DNA of 64,000 nucleotides from Bog-473 sp963834405 (GTDB lineage: Bacteria; Actinomycetota; Acidimicrobiia; Acidimicrobiales; RAAP-2): the NCBI GenBank assembly GCA_963834405.1, contig CAWIBX010000006.1:310001-374000 (forward strand), read 5' to 3'. A model generated the notes under the pieces. That model was not told the DNA's origin and ran no database searches. It saw nothing but the letters and a program-made list of their open reading frames with translations. A program made the translations under genes and the position numbers. Below, piece after piece: positions 34,064 through 43,091 of this stretch (positions within the stretch are counted from its first letter, which is position 1; every line of letters starts with the position of its first letter).

Positions 34064-34492
34064 GTGACCCCTGCTCTGAAGAAGGCGCTCTACACCGCCG
34101 AGGCCACCGTGCACGGAGGCCGTGACGGGCACGGGCGGTCCTCCGACGGCGTCCTGGACCTCGACATCAAGCCCCCTCCCGAAGTGGGCGGGCCCGGCGG
34201 CGCGACGAACCCCGAGCAGCTCTTCGCCCTGGGCTACGCCGCCTGCTTCCAGAGCGCGATGTCCGTCGTCGGCCGGCGCATGAAGGTGGACACCAGCGCC
34301 TCCGAGGTCACGGGGCGGGTGACGCTGGGCACGATTGAAGGAGGCGCCTTCAACGTCGCCGTCGAGCTCGACGTGCACATCCCCGACGTCGACGAGGAGA
34401 CGGCGAACAAGGTGGTGGCCGCGGCGCACGAGGTGTGCCCGTACAGCAATGCCACCCGGGGGAACGTCGAGGTGACGCTCAAGATCCTCTGA
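34064..34492 (+). CDS. ohr: Organic hydroperoxide resistance protein, Ohr type
   Basis: 142 residues from GTG 34064 with an AAGGAGGA site. OsmC fold with the two reactive Cys in the Ohr positions: GYAACFQSAM (peroxidatic) and HEVCPYSNATRGN (resolving). The N-terminus KALYTAEATVHGGRDGHGRS is Ohr-like rather than OsmC. It reduces organic hydroperoxides using lipoylated partners. No ohrR is adjacent; the facing TetR gene belongs to another unit. Confidence 0.94.
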   Translation: MTPALKKALYTAEATVHGGRDGHGRSSDGVLDLDIKPPPEVGGPGGATNPEQLFALGYAACFQSAMSVVGRRMKVDTSASEVTGRVTLGTIEGGAFNVAVELDVHIPDVDEETANKVVAAAHEVCPYSNATRGNVEVTLKIL

Positions 34493-34535
34493 GCGGGATC
34501 CCTCAGCTCCCCGGTTGGACGGGGCCCCGCTCCAG

Positions 34536-35129
34536 TCAGGCGCGCGCCGGCGTGCGCCCCATGGGTGCCGCCGTCATCGTCCGCAATTCCTCCGCGCAGG
34601 AGCCGATCACCGCGGCGAGCGCTGGGCTCTTCACGTCGGCCGTCCAGCGCTCGAACGCGACCTTGAAGATGGTCATCCCGGTTTCCGCCGCCAGCGCGGC
34701 GGACGGATCCGGTACGCGGCGTCGCCGCAACGCGTCGGCCAGGGCCGACGCCAACCTCGAGAGCTTCACCTGCTCGCGCTCCTGAAGCTCAACGTTCGCT
34801 GCAATGATCGCCTGCCGGTCTCGTGCGAAATCGCGCCGCTCCTCGAAGATGTCGGTGGCCGCGCCGGTGAATGCCTGCACCACCGTGTCGATGGCGGACA
34901 ACGAAGGCGGGGCCTCTTCGACGCGCCCGACGAGAAAGTCCTGCAGCATGCCGGCGCCTCCGAACAGCACCTCGCGTTTGTCCGCGTAGTGCCGGAAGAA
35001 GGTCCGCTCGGTGAGGCCGGCCCGTTCGGCGATGTCCGCCACCGTCGTGTTCTCGAAGCCGCGCTCGCGGTACAGCTCCATCGCCGCCTGCTCCAGGCGC
35101 CCCCGCGCGTCGGGTTCCCATCGGCCCAT
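34536..35129 (-). CDS. TetR-family transcriptional regulator
   Basis: 197 residues from ATG 35129. The N-terminal helix-turn-helix (GRLEQAAMELYRERGFENTT, VADIAERAGLTERTFFRHYADKREVL) is standard; the ligand domain has LSAIDTVVQAFTGAATDIFE and a long C-terminal helix ending EELRTMTAAP. It diverges from an epimerase-like gene, and three TGACA/TGTCA palindromes fill the gap, so it almost certainly represses both. The inducer is unknown. Confidence 0.92.
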   Translation of the reverse strand: MGRWEPDARGRLEQAAMELYRERGFENTTVADIAERAGLTERTFFRHYADKREVLFGGAGMLQDFLVGRVEEAPPSLSAIDTVVQAFTGAATDIFEERRDFARDRQAIIAANVELQEREQVKLSRLASALADALRRRRVPDPSAALAAETGMTIFKVAFERWTADVKSPALAAVIGSCAEELRTMTAAPMGRTPARA

Positions 35130-35143
35130 GGACCGATGGTACT

Positions 35144-35204
35144 TGACAGTGATGTCAGGGACTGTCATGATGATGACAGCAACTGACATCAGCAGGTGAT
35201 GTCA
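35144..35204. promoter_or_regulatory. Three TGACA/TGTCA palindromes: TetR operator array
   Basis: Site 1: TGACA-GTGA-TGTCA (35,144-35,157). Site 2: CTGTCAT-GATG-ATGACAG (35,162-35,179). Site 3: TGACATCA-GCAGG-TGATGTCA (35,184-35,204). All share the same half-site in alternating orientation. Centres are 20 and 24 bases apart, about two helix turns. The array starts 14 bases upstream of the tetR start and ends 61 bases before the epimerase-like start. A cooperative array of three TetR dimers is the simplest reading. Confidence 0.75.
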
Positions 35205-35265
35205 TCGATCCAGGGAGTGCTCCCCCTTTCCCCGGGAGGGCGCCCCACGAGCGGGAGGTACCCCC

Positions 35266-36158
35266 ATGCGTGTCCTCGTCACCGGCGCGTCCGGACACAT
35301 CGGCTCCGCCGTCATCCCCGAGCTCCTTGGCGCCGACCACCAGGTCGTCGGCCTCGCCCGTTCGGACGGCGCCGCGGCTGCCATCTCAGCCCTCGGCGCC
35401 GAGGTGCGCCGGGGTGACCTCGACGACCTCGACGGGCTGCGGGAGGCGGCGGACGCCGCCGACGGCGTCATCCACCTCGCGTTCAAGCACGAGTTGAACG
35501 ACCTCGTGCGCGCCGCCACCTCGGACCTGATGGCCGTCGAGGCGATGACGGCCGCGCTCAAGGAATCCGACAAGCCCTTCGTCGTCACCTCGGGGACCCT
35601 CCTGCTGGCCTTCGCGGCACCGGGCCGCCTCGGCACGGAGGACATCACGATGGAGAGCGGTCCGCGCGTGGACTCGGAGAACACGGCGATCGCCGCCGCC
35701 GGCAGCGGCGTCCGGTCCTCGGTCGTGCGGTTGCCACCGATTGTGCACAGTTCGCTCGACCACCACGGCTTCACCCACCGGCTGATCGCGACCCGCGCGA
35801 CAAGGGGATGTCGGCCTACGTCGGTGACGGCTCCAACCGGTGGCCGTCGGTACACACGTTGGATGCGGCGCACCTGTACCTGCTCGCGCTCGAGGCCGCG
35901 CCGGCGGGGTCGCATCTCCACGCGGTGGCCGACGAGGGCGTGCCCTTCCGCGACATCGCAGGTGTCATCGGCCGCCACCTCGACGTGCCCGTGGTCTCCA
36001 TCCCTCCCGAGGACGCCCTGGAGCACTTCGAATTCCTCGGACCAATGGTCGTGCTCGACAACCCGTCGTCGAGCACGCATACCCGCGACCTGCTCGGCTG
36101 GCAGCCGACGCACGCGGGACTCCTCGAAGACCTCGACGAGGGGCACTACTTCGCGTAG
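35266..36158 (+). pseudogene. NAD-dependent epimerase/SDR protein, one frameshift
   Basis: An atypical short-chain dehydrogenase of 297 residues when the frame is joined. The N-terminus MRVLVTGASGHIGSAVIPEL is the NAD(P)-binding loop and KPFVVTSGTLLL the core strand. The frame breaks at 35,791-35,800 (ACCCGCGCGA) and resumes as DKGMSAYVGDGSNRWPSVHT, then DVPVVSIPPEDALEHF and ending DEGHYFA. Reading ACCGCGCGCGA instead gives a continuous HRLIATARDKGMSAY, so a one-base loss in the CGCGCG run is the likely cause, biological or technical. It is under the divergent TetR regulator. Substrate unknown. Confidence 0.75.
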
Positions 36159-36193
36159 CTCCGGCGCGCGGGCGAGGTGAGTCGTCCGCCGGA

Positions 36194-37309
36194 TCAAGCC
36201 TCGACGGCTTCTCCTCCCACCGAGCGCCGGACCGCGGCGTGCAGGCTGTTCGGGGTGATGACGCCGAGGTACTGGCCTTCATGCACGACGGGGAGCCAGC
36301 GGACGTCGTGCTGGAGCATCTCGCCGAAGGCGGCCCGCAGCGAGGTACCCAGAGGGACCTGCACCTCGAACGGAAGCAGGTTGTCCTCGACCGACCCGGT
36401 CAGGCTGGGCTCGAGGTCGATCCATCCGTGCAGATGGCCGTCGCCGTCCACCACGACGGCCCAGCGGCTGTCCGCGCCGGCGGCGGCGGCGCGGGCATCG
36501 AGCATGGACATGTCGAGTGACACCTGGGGCGGATGGAAGAGCGAGTCGGGGTCAACCGGCAGCACGGTCAGCCGACGCACGCCTCGATCGGCACCCACGA
36601 AGTCGGCCACGAAGGGAGTGGCCGGCCGTCCCAACACCTGGCTCGGCGTGTCGTACTGCTCCAGATGGCCGCCCTTGGACAGGACCGCGATCTTGTCCCC
36701 GAGCAGCGTGGCCTCGTCGATGTCATGCGTGACGAAGACGATCGTCTTCTTGAGCTTCTCTTGCAGTTGGAGCAGCTCCTGCTGGAGTCTCTGCCGGGTG
36801 ACCGGGTCCACCGCGGCGAAGGGCTCGTCCATGAGCAGCACAGGAGGGTCGCCCCCGAGCGCGCGAGCCACGCCCACCCGCTGGCGCTCGCCGCCCGACA
36901 GCTCGTGCGGGAAGCGGCGGCGGTAGTCCTGGGGACTGAGGCCGACGAGGTCCAACAGCTCGTCGACGCGCGCGTCCACCCGCGCCTTGTCCCAGCCGAG
37001 CAGGCGGGGCACCGTGGCCACGTTGTCGGCCACCCGCCGGTGCGGGAAGAGGCCCCCCTGCTGTATGACGTAGCCGATCCCACGGCGCAGCTGGACCGGG
37101 TTCATCTTCAGGACGTCGGTGCCGTCGATGAGGATCCGCCCGCCCGAGGGCTCTATCAGCCGGTTGATCATGCGCAGGGTCGTGGTCTTCCCGCAGCCGG
37201 ACGGCCCGATCAGGATGCAGAGCTCGCCGTCGTCCACGGTCAGGCTGAGGTCCGCCACAGCGACGGAGTCGGCGCCGTAGCGCTTGCTCACCCCGTCGAG
37301 CGTGATCAC
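36194..37309 (-). CDS. opuCA: Glycine betaine/choline-type ABC transporter, ATP-binding subunit
   Basis: 371 residues from GTG 37309. ATPase motifs: IGPSGCGKTTTLRM (Walker A), ELSGGERQRVGVARAL (signature), VLLMDEPFAAVDPVTR (Walker B with the QAT-family wording) and VFVTHDIDEA (switch His). The C-terminal ~110 residues include WLPVVHEGQYLGVITPNSL, a CBS-like module that senses ionic strength in OpuA/OpuC proteins. The subunit is divergent from the two permeases and binding protein, which make up the rest of one osmoprotectant importer. Confidence 0.93.
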   Translation of the reverse strand: MITLDGVSKRYGADSVAVADLSLTVDDGELCILIGPSGCGKTTTLRMINRLIEPSGGRILIDGTDVLKMNPVQLRRGIGYVIQQGGLFPHRRVADNVATVPRLLGWDKARVDARVDELLDLVGLSPQDYRRRFPHELSGGERQRVGVARALGGDPPVLLMDEPFAAVDPVTRQRLQQELLQLQEKLKKTIVFVTHDIDEATLLGDKIAVLSKGGHLEQYDTPSQVLGRPATPFVADFVGADRGVRRLTVLPVDPDSLFHPPQVSLDMSMLDARAAAAGADSRWAVVVDGDGHLHGWIDLEPSLTGSVEDNLLPFEVQVPLGTSLRAAFGEMLQHDVRWLPVVHEGQYLGVITPNSLHAAVRRSVGGEAVEA

Positions 37310-37415
37310 CAGCGACCAGGTTATGGCCTGCCCGGAGCAGCCGCACCGACCGGCGCCGGCCGCGCCCGAGTCAGGGCGAGGCGGACCGTCCGCGTCGCCG
37401 GGTAACGTCGGTCCG

Positions 37416-38102
37416 GTGCTGCTCGGGACGAACCCGTTCTTCCGATGGAGCTACGTCACGAGCAACTGGTCGCAGATTCAGGGCGACCTGGTCCAGCACA
37501 TCTGGCTGACGCTCATCGCCGTCGCCATCGGCACGGTGATCTCCATTCCGCTCGCCGTCGTGGCGTGGCGCTACCGCCTCGTCCGCGCGCCCATCTTCGG
37601 TTTCGCCAGCACGCTCTACATCATTCCCTCGCTGGCGCTCTTCGCCATCCTCGGCCCGATCACCGGCTTCGTCCCGCCGGGGTCGTACAAAACGGCCGAA
37701 TTCGCACTGGTCGGCTACACCATGCTCATCCTGATCTGGAACACCGTGGCGGGCCTGAACGCGGTGCCGGAGGACGCCCGGGAGGCCGCGACCGCGCTCG
37801 GCTACTCGCCCACCGCCGCGTTGGTGAGGGTCGACCTGCCGCTCGCGTTGCCGTACATCTTCGCCGGCCTGCGCGTCGCCACCGCCACGGTTATCGGGCT
37901 GGTCACGGTCACCGCCTTGATCGGTCTCGGCGGCCTCGGCCAGCAGATCACGTACGGCTTCACCATCGGGTACAACACCCCGATCATCGTCGGCCTGGTG
38001 TTGTCGATCGCACTGGCCGCGGTGGCGGACCTGCTCATCGTCGGGACCGAGCGCATCCTCGTTCCCTGGGTGAGGACCCGGCGCATACGGAGCGTGGGCT
38101 GA
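37416..38102 (+). CDS. opuCB: Osmoprotectant ABC transporter permease (first)
   Basis: 228 residues from GTG 37416 (MLLGTNPFFRWSYV). Five to six membrane helices and the EAA loop EDAREAATALGYSPTAALVR-like segment that docks on the ATPase; GLITVTALIGLGGLGQQI-type wording (ALIGLGGLGQQITYGFTIGY) is typical of OpuCB/OpuCD. It overlaps the next permease start by one base (TGATG). It is 106 bases from the divergent ATPase gene, so one control region serves both. Confidence 0.88.
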   Translation: MLLGTNPFFRWSYVTSNWSQIQGDLVQHIWLTLIAVAIGTVISIPLAVVAWRYRLVRAPIFGFASTLYIIPSLALFAILGPITGFVPPGSYKTAEFALVGYTMLILIWNTVAGLNAVPEDAREAATALGYSPTAALVRVDLPLALPYIFAGLRVATATVIGLVTVTALIGLGGLGQQITYGFTIGYNTPIIVGLVLSIALAAVADLLIVGTERILVPWVRTRRIRSVG

Positions 38103-38839
38103 TGTCGTTCCTGGCCCACGTCTTCGGGTGGTTCACCTCGTCCGCCAACTGGACGGGAGACCAGGGGATCCCCGTCCTGTTCTGGCACCAGCTGAAGTTG
38201 GTGGTGGCCGTCGTCCTGACGGCCCTGGCGCTCGGTGGCGGGCTCGGAGTCTTCCTCGGTCACACGGGCCGGGGCAGCCTGGTCGCGGTGAACGCGGCCA
38301 ACGCGTTCCGGGCGGTGCCGACGCTGGCCTTGCTCACCCTCCTCGCCATTCAGCCCTCCATATCGCTCAAATGGGACGGCTTCCTCGCAGCCTGGCTGGC
38401 GCTGACCGCGCTGGCGATCCCGCCCATCATGACCAACACCTACGTCGGCGTGCGCGAGGTCGACGCCGACGTGCGCGACGCGGCCAAGGCGGTGGGGCTC
38501 ACCGGGGGCCAAGTGCTCCGGACGGTGGAGGCGCCGCTCGCCGTCCCGTTCGTCATGGCGGGCGTGCGCACGGCGTCGATCGAGGTGGTCGCCACCTCGA
38601 CCCTGGCCGCCTACGTCAGCTACACCGACCTGGGCACGTACGTCATCGCCGGCCTCAACACCAACGACACGGTGGTGGCATTCAGCGGCGCACTCCTGGT
38701 CGCCGCCATGGCGGGCCTGATGGCGCTCCTGCTCGGTCTCCTGACCAGGGTGCTGACGCCGCGGCCGCTGCGGCACCACATGGAGTCCCGCTCCCTGCGG
38801 TCCGGCGGAATGGGGCGGCGGCCTGCCCCTTCGGTCTGA
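38102..38839 (+). CDS. opuCD: Osmoprotectant ABC transporter permease (second)
   Basis: 245 residues, ATG 38102 overlapping the previous stop. Helices include LVVAVVLTALALGGGLGVFLG and FLAAWLALTALAIPPIMTNT; the EAA loop is VDADVRDAAKAVGLTGGQVL, and AAYVSYTDLGTYVIAGL fits OpuC permeases. A Pro/Arg-rich tail follows the last helix. It pairs with the first permease to form the membrane channel. Confidence 0.88.
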   Translation: MSFLAHVFGWFTSSANWTGDQGIPVLFWHQLKLVVAVVLTALALGGGLGVFLGHTGRGSLVAVNAANAFRAVPTLALLTLLAIQPSISLKWDGFLAAWLALTALAIPPIMTNTYVGVREVDADVRDAAKAVGLTGGQVLRTVEAPLAVPFVMAGVRTASIEVVATSTLAAYVSYTDLGTYVIAGLNTNDTVVAFSGALLVAAMAGLMALLLGLLTRVLTPRPLRHHMESRSLRSGGMGRRPAPSV

Positions 38840-38948
38840 ACACCGGAATCCCGAGCGAGCTAGTAGGGTTTCAATTCCCCGACAGCGCCGTTACAGTCTC
38901 GCCAACTCGACGGGCTCGAGTCCCCCTACAGAACGAAGAGGTATCCCC

Positions 38949-39866
38949 ATGCGTCTCCCCCGTTTCCTCGCCGTCGGAGCGCTGGCCGCGCTGGCCGCGA
39001 CCCTGGTGGTGCCGGCCGCGTCGGCCTCGGCGGCGAGCCGGGCGTCGTCGTCCAAGCCGACCATCGTGATCGGCTCGACCAACTTCGAGGAACAGGCGAT
39101 CGTCTCGAACATCTGGGCGGACGTCCTCAAGAAGGCGGGGTATCAGGTCACGGTCGAGCCCGCGCTGGGGACCCGGGCGATCGTGGTGCCGGCGCTGGAG
39201 AAGGGGCAGATCAACCTGGAGCCCGACTACGCCGCGTCGCTGCTCGGCTTCCTGCACGGGGGCAACCCGCAGAAGGCGGGCGACAACATCACGACTGCCA
39301 TCCCGGCGGACCAGAAGGCGCTCGCCTCCTTCGGCGTGACCGTGCTGCCGGCGTCGAAGGCGCTCGACACGAATGTCTTCGCCGTGACCAAGGCGACGGC
39401 GAACAAGGACCACCTGACCACGATCTCGAGCCTGAAGCCGTACGCCTCGAAGATGACGCTGGGCGGCCCGCCCGAGTGCCCGACCTTCGCGGGGTGCGAG
39501 CCCGGCCTGAAGAAGGTGTACGGCCTCAACTTCTCCGGCTTCAAGTCGCTCGACGAGGCCGGGCCGCTGAGCGTGGCCGCGCTCAAGAACGGTGAGGTAC
39601 AGGTCGTCGAGCTCTTCTCGAGCGATGGCAACGTGGTCTCCAACAACTTCGTCGCGCTGACCGACAACAAGCACCTCGAGGGCGCCGACTACATCGTGCC
39701 GGTGATCCGCAAGTCGGTGGACACGGCGGGCGTGGCGAGTGTGCTCAACAAGATCGATGCGAAGCTGACCACCGACGCGATCTCGAAGTTGAACCTCGAC
39801 GTGACGTCGCAGCAGGAGCAGCCGGCGGCGGTCGCCCAGACCTGGGTGCAGTCGGTCGGCGGCTGA
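38949..39866 (+). CDS. opuCC: Osmoprotectant ABC transporter substrate-binding protein
   Basis: 305 residues with a signal peptide (MRLPRFLAVGALAALAAT ending VVPAASASA). No lipobox Cys is evident, unusual for a Gram-positive binding protein. The mature domain opens TIVIGSTNFEEQAIVSNIWA, then GTRAIVVPALEKGQINLEPD and YAASLLGF, the OpuC/OsmF/ProX choline-glycine betaine fold; DGNVVSNNFVALTDNKH is the second lobe. There are two Cys (ECPTFAGCEP) which may form a disulfide. Separate leader of 109 bases after the permease suggests extra expression of the binding protein. Confidence 0.9.
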   Translation: MRLPRFLAVGALAALAATLVVPAASASAASRASSSKPTIVIGSTNFEEQAIVSNIWADVLKKAGYQVTVEPALGTRAIVVPALEKGQINLEPDYAASLLGFLHGGNPQKAGDNITTAIPADQKALASFGVTVLPASKALDTNVFAVTKATANKDHLTTISSLKPYASKMTLGGPPECPTFAGCEPGLKKVYGLNFSGFKSLDEAGPLSVAALKNGEVQVVELFSSDGNVVSNNFVALTDNKHLEGADYIVPVIRKSVDTAGVASVLNKIDAKLTTDAISKLNLDVTSQQEQPAAVAQTWVQSVGG

Positions 39867-39918
39867 GTTCTTCGGCCGGGCGGCTCCGGCTCCTGCTCCG
39901 GCTTGGGCCGGCTCCGGC

Positions 39919-41475
39919 TCAGGAGCCGGGGACAGACTGCTCGCCGGCCAGGAGGTAGCCCGCGCCGCCGCCGGTGACGACGATGGCGAGGAACTGGTCG
40001 GCGGCGTTCTGGCCCGACCGTGACCCGTAGAACGGCGCGTCGAAGTTGAACACGCCCCCGTCGGCCGCGACGAGCCAGTAGCCACCCGTCATCGGGTCGG
40101 CGCCCATGCCGACCACGGGCTGAGCGAGCGGCGTCCCGCCCATGGAACCCTCGTAACCGGCGTCGCCGAAGCTGAAGATGCCGCCGTCGGCGGCGACGAG
40201 CCAGTAGCCGTTGCCGCTCGGTGTCGCGGCCATTCCCACGACGGGCTGATTGAGCGGGGTTGCGCCCATGGAGCCGTGGAAAGCGGCGTCGCCGAAGCTG
40301 AAGATGCCGCCGTCGGCGGCGACCAGCCAGTAGCCGTTGCCACTCGGAGTCGCGGCCATGGCCACGATCGGCTGGTTGAGCGGGGTCCCGCCCATGGAGC
40401 CGTGGAAGGCGGCGTCGCCGAAGCTGAAGACACCGCCGTCGGCGGCGACCAGCCAGTAGCCCTTGCCGCTGGGAGTCGCGGCCATGCCCACGATGGGCTG
40501 GTTGAGCGGGGTCCCGCCCATGGAGCCGTGGAAGGCGGCGTCCCCGAAGCTGAAGATGCCGCCGTCGGCCGCCGCCAGCCAGTAGCCCTGCCCGCTGGGG
40601 GTGGCGGCCGCGGCGACGAGCGGCTGGTTCGAGGTCACCGGTGATCCCGGCGAGGGCGCGGCGGCAAAGGGGTAGACGGCGCTCTGCACCGGGCCCGAAC
40701 GCACGGAGGAGGCCCCGCAGATGGAGACGAACGAGTAGCCCCGGGCCTCGAGCTCGGTGATGATCTGCGGCAGCGCCGCCACGGTCTGGGACCGGTTGCC
40801 CCCGGCGTCGTGCATGTCGACCACGGCGCCGGGGAAGGCGGCGCCCACCACGCTCTGGACGATGGCCGCGGTCCCCGGGAGGGTCCAGTCCTTCGGATCG
40901 ATGGAGTAGCTCATGGTGGTCAGCCCGCGGGACGCGATCTGGCCGAGAACGGTGGCGTTCCAGGCGTTGTAGGGAGGCCGGACGCATGTGGGGGTGCGGC
41001 CGGTCAGCGAGCGGATCTCCTTCTGGGTCTGGTCGACCTGCTGCACGAACCCCGAGACGGGGATGGTGGTGAGATCCGGGTGGCTCCAGGTGTGGTCTTC
41101 GACGGGGTAGCCCGCTGCGGCCACCATCTGGGTGTATTGGGGATAGGCGGCGACTTCGTCGCCGATCTCGAAGAACGTGGCGGGTATGTGGTAGCGCTGC
41201 AGAACCGACAAGACCTGGGGGGTGTACGGCCCGGGACCGTCATCGAAGGTCAGCGCGATCACCTTCTGCCCAGCCGTGCTCTGTCCGCCCGGCGCCTGGT
41301 AGGTGTAGAAGGCGGGTGCCGGAGCGGGCGTGGCGGCGGCGCCGCCTGTTCCTCGACCGGGAAGATTCACGGGGGACGGTGCGTCCGACACGAGCCAGCC
41401 GGCGGCCAGGGCGAGGCCGAGCGCGACCAGCGTGGCGGTCCTGGCGCGGCGACGGAGGGTGCGCGGTTGTCTCAC
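39919..41475 (-). CDS. Polysaccharide deacetylase (NodB domain) with tandem repeat tail
   Basis: 518 residues. After an N-terminal membrane/signal helix (TATLVALGLALAAGWLVS) and a Pro/Ala linker, the NodB domain (about residues 70-250) has VIALTFDDGPGPYTP (catalytic Asp and metal Asp), VEDHTWSHPDL (metal His pair), RPPYNAWN and VVDMHDAGGN, so it should be active on acetylated cell-wall or extracellular glycans. The C-terminal 230 residues are four exact-length 42-residue repeats and a variant fifth, each with GYWLVAADGGIFSFGDA, a wall- or glycan-binding style repeat common in Acidimicrobiia exoproteins. Confidence 0.87.
   Translation of the reverse strand: MRQPRTLRRRARTATLVALGLALAAGWLVSDAPSPVNLPGRGTGGAAATPAPAPAFYTYQAPGGQSTAGQKVIALTFDDGPGPYTPQVLSVLQRYHIPATFFEIGDEVAAYPQYTQMVAAAGYPVEDHTWSHPDLTTIPVSGFVQQVDQTQKEIRSLTGRTPTCVRPPYNAWNATVLGQIASRGLTTMSYSIDPKDWTLPGTAAIVQSVVGAAFPGAVVDMHDAGGNRSQTVAALPQIITELEARGYSFVSICGASSVRSGPVQSAVYPFAAAPSPGSPVTSNQPLVAAAATPSGQGYWLAAADGGIFSFGDAAFHGSMGGTPLNQPIVGMAATPSGKGYWLVAADGGVFSFGDAAFHGSMGGTPLNQPIVAMAATPSGNGYWLVAADGGIFSFGDAAFHGSMGATPLNQPVVGMAATPSGNGYWLVAADGGIFSFGDAGYEGSMGGTPLAQPVVGMGADPMTGGYWLVAADGGVFNFDAPFYGSRSGQNAADQFLAIVVTGGGAGYLLAGEQSVPGS
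40123..40626 (-). repeat. Four 126-bp tandem repeats coding GYWLVAADGG units
   Basis: Units at 40,626-40,501, 40,500-40,375, 40,374-40,249 and 40,248-40,123 each encode 42 residues beginning QPxVxxAATPSGxGYWLVAA and ending GSMGGTPLN. They are close to identical at the DNA level, including third codon positions, so they arose by recent unequal exchange. A diverged fifth unit continues to about 40,000. The region is prone to assembly collapse. Confidence 0.85.
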
Positions 41476-41623
41476 GGGACAGTGACTACTCCTTCTGGCC
41501 CAGCGGGAACAGGGTCCTCTTACCTTTTTGATCCGTTCCGTGCGTGGCTGTCACATTCCGCGGAGGTAGGGGGTCTACATGGCGAAAGGGACAACGACAG
41601 ACGATGCAACGAAGGAGATCACC

Positions 41624-42097
41624 ATGGAAGCCCGACTGAACCCGTATTCCAGCCCCCTCGCGGGGAAGTTCGTGAAGTACATCAATTCGGCGGGCGCCGT
41701 CGTGAGCGAGTCCGGCCTGCCGGTCGCCACGCAGGAGCTCGTGAAGATCCGGGCCAGCCAGATCAACGGCTGCGGCTTCTGCACGGACATGCACACCAAG
41801 GACGCCGCGCACGCCGGGGAGACCGCACAGCGGCTCAACCTGGTCGCGGTGTGGCGCGAGGCGACCGTGTTCACCGAGGCCGAGCGGGCCGCTCTCGAGC
41901 TCGCCGAGCAGGGCACCCGGATCGCCGACGCGGCCGGAGGCGTCACCGACGAGGCGTGGGACAACGCGGCCAAGCACTACGACGAGGACCAGCTCACCGC
42001 GCTGGTGTGCCTGATCGGCCTGATCAACGTCTACAACCGGATGAACGTCATCACCCGGCAGCCCGCAGGCGACTACGCGCCGGGCCAGTGGAACTAG
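41624..42097 (+). CDS. Carboxymuconolactone decarboxylase/AhpD-like protein
   Basis: 157 residues from ATG 41624 with a GAAGGAGATC site (a longer frame from 41,579 is less likely). The catalytic CxxC with its His, NGCGFCTDMHTKDA, and the helical repeats (LVKIRASQ, TALVCLIGLINVYNRMNV) define the AhpD/CMD superfamily of peroxidase-related disulfide reductases. No peroxiredoxin is adjacent, so its partner is unclear. An AraC regulator and a VOC gene follow on the same strand. Confidence 0.88.
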   Translation: MEARLNPYSSPLAGKFVKYINSAGAVVSESGLPVATQELVKIRASQINGCGFCTDMHTKDAAHAGETAQRLNLVAVWREATVFTEAERAALELAEQGTRIADAAGGVTDEAWDNAAKHYDEDQLTALVCLIGLINVYNRMNVITRQPAGDYAPGQWN

Positions 42098-42161
42098 CGG
42101 TGGGACCGGCGGGGCGACCGGTCGGGCGGCCAGCCGGGCGACCAGCGGGCACAATGGACGC

Positions 42162-42617
42162 ATGAGCGCCGACCTCGACGAGCTGCGCCGGCTGCGGCGG
42201 GCCCGCGACCAGATGGACCGCGAGTACGACCAGCCGCTCGACGTCCAGGCCCTCGCCCGCACGGCCCTGATGTCGACGGCGCACTTCAGCCGGCGATTCC
42301 GCGAGGCCTACGCCGAGACGCCGTACTCCTACCTCATGACCCGGCGGGTCGAGCGGGCCAAGGCGCTGTTGCGCCGCGGCGACATGGGCGTGACGGACGT
42401 CTGCTTCGCGGTCGGGTGGACGAGCCTCGGTTCCTTCTCGGCCCGGTTCACCGAGATCGTCGGCGAGTCGCCGTCCGCGTACCGCGCCCGCAACCACGAG
42501 GAACTGCGCGTCATGCCGACCTGCCAGTCGATGGTCGTGAACCGGACGCGCCGGGACGGTGCGACGGCACCGAAACAGAGCAGTTTCGAAGAAGCATTCG
42601 TCACGGCGCCCGCGTAA
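42162..42617 (+). CDS. AraC-family transcriptional regulator (DNA-binding domain only)
   Basis: 151 residues. The two helix-turn-helix motifs are present: LDVQALARTALMSTAHFSRR, FREAYAETPYSYLMTRRVERA and VTDVCFAVGWTSLGSFSARF with the GESPSAYR end box. There is no separate ligand domain, so control is probably through its amount or a partner. It is followed 10 bases later by a VOC gene, an arrangement often seen with AraC-linked VOC proteins, and may regulate it. Confidence 0.9.
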   Translation: MSADLDELRRLRRARDQMDREYDQPLDVQALARTALMSTAHFSRRFREAYAETPYSYLMTRRVERAKALLRRGDMGVTDVCFAVGWTSLGSFSARFTEIVGESPSAYRARNHEELRVMPTCQSMVVNRTRRDGATAPKQSSFEEAFVTAPA

Positions 42618-42627
42618 CGTCATACCC

Positions 42628-43032
42628 ATGACCGTTTCCCTCAGCATCGTGCACATCACCGTTGACGACCCCGAGGCCGCTCTCGCCTTCTACCGCGACA
42701 CGCTCGGCCTGACCGTGAGCCTCGACGTCGCCAACGACGGCTTCCGCTGGATCACCCTGGTGAGCGACAGCCAACCCGAGATCGGGATCGTGTTGTCTCA
42801 GCCTCACGGAGGGCGCTCCCAGGAGGACGGGGACGCGCTGGCGGCCCTGCTCGCCAAGGGCGAGCTGTACCCCGTCCACTTCAAGACCGAGGACCTCGAC
42901 GCGACCTTCGACAAGGTGGCCGGCACGCCCGGGGTGGAGGTGCTCCAGGAGCCCACGACCCAACCGTGGGGCAAGCGCGACGCCGCCGTGCGCGATCCGG
43001 CCGGCAACCGGCTCCGCATAGAGCAGGCGTAG
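42628..43032 (+). CDS. VOC family protein
   Basis: 134 residues. LSIVHITVDDPEAALAFYRDTLG opens the first module; the second has YPVHFKTEDLDATFDKV, GVEVLQEPTTQPWGKRDAAV and ends DPAGNRLRIEQ, the usual metal-ligand pattern. It follows the AraC gene by 10 bases and is likely in its regulon. Such AraC-VOC pairs often confer resistance or detoxify aromatic compounds, but no substrate can be deduced. Confidence 0.88.
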   Translation: MTVSLSIVHITVDDPEAALAFYRDTLGLTVSLDVANDGFRWITLVSDSQPEIGIVLSQPHGGRSQEDGDALAALLAKGELYPVHFKTEDLDATFDKVAGTPGVEVLQEPTTQPWGKRDAAVRDPAGNRLRIEQA

Positions 43033-43091
43033 CCCAGCCCGGGTGCCGGCCCAGGTGCCGGTCCAGGCCGCCGGACAGTTCCGTCGGACAG

